DNA of 5,986 nt. Source: JAGTVB01 sp964624765. Lineage in GTDB: Bacteria; Pseudomonadota; Gammaproteobacteria; HK1. Both the position numbers and the translations under genes were made by a program. The stretch lies in assembly GCA_964624765.1 (NCBI GenBank), contig CAZUZO010000172.1, positions 1-5,986 on the forward strand, given 5' to 3'. The notes under the pieces are model-generated. The model saw only the letters and a list, made by a program, of their open reading frames with translations, was not told the origin of the DNA and searched no databases. Of the stretch, positions 5,843 to 5,986 are shown piece by piece (position 1 is the first letter of the stretch; each line of letters starts with the position of its first letter).

Positions 5843-5986
5843 GAAGCTGTTTTAGAAATTACTGCGCTTGCCTGAGCTGCGTTGCGCGGGGACTCGCAAT
5901 CCTCATGTACTCCCTTGTACACTCCGGTTGCTCGCCACCGTGCGCCTTGCTCTGCCGGCGCTCGTGACATTTTTAAAACAACTTCT
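5842..5986. repeat. MITE-like palindromic intergenic repeat, about 145 bp
   Basis: The first 18 bases (5842-5859, AGAAGCTGTTTTAGAAAT) match the reverse complement of the last 18 (5969-5986) at 16 of 18 positions. A smaller palindrome, TGTAC-N6-GTACA (5906-5921), is centred at 5913.5, practically the midpoint of the two ends (5914). Between them the two arms are loosely complementary, with small gaps needed, for example CTCGCAA against CGAGCAA. There is no reading frame inside. This architecture fits a non-autonomous miniature inverted-repeat element; I associate this type of sequence with dispersed repeats in gammaproteobacteria. The window ends at its right end, so flanking duplications cannot be seen. 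Placed immediately behind the GH31 gene, its transcript could fold into a long hairpin that ends or stabilises the mRNA. Confidence 0.7.

Overview
The window looks like GC-rich (about 60% by eye) chromosomal DNA from a proteobacterium, probably a gammaproteobacterium. The evidence is canonical AGGAGG-type ribosome binding sites, a periplasmic CXXCH haem protein of the Tll0287-like/DUF3365 kind, and a palindromic intergenic repeat of a style I associate with gammaproteobacterial genomes. I cannot name a genus. No rRNA, tRNA, CRISPR array, transposase or phage gene is visible.

Layout, left to right. (1) 69-1133, minus: a membrane-bound metal-dependent hydrolase of the YdjM/DUF457 type. (2) 1134-1420: a 287-base divergent spacer with no gene; it carries two ATAC...GTAT palindromes in tandem. 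(3) 1421-1774, plus: an unrecognised small protein whose C-terminal half reads like a ribbon-helix-helix DNA-binding domain, with a second internal start that has its own strong ribosome binding site. (4) 1775-1968: a convergent spacer with a GC-rich hairpin and a smaller hairpin just after the stop of the next gene. (5) 1969-2553, minus: an exported monohaem DUF3365 protein. (6) 2554-2735: a divergent spacer. (7) 2736-3323, plus: a DJ-1/PfpI protein closely resembling one domain of plant DJ-1D glyoxalases. (8) 3324-3448: a spacer with a perfect 10-bp inverted repeat. (9) 3449-5842, plus: a full-length glycoside hydrolase family 31 alpha-glucosidase with both catalytic aspartates. (10) 5842-5986: an imperfect palindromic, MITE-like repeat whose first base lies inside the GH31 stop codon and whose right end coincides with the window end.

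The genes do not form an obvious pathway. The DJ-1-like protein and the alpha-glucosidase share a strand and could be co-transcribed (a carbonyl-detoxifying enzyme beside a glucose-releasing enzyme), but the 125-base gap with a strong hairpin argues for at least partly separate expression. The other genes look like independent single units. I find no convincing new multi-gene system. The most interesting items are non-coding: the tandem palindromes before the ribbon-helix-helix-like gene, its dual starts, and the repeat at the GH31 stop codon.
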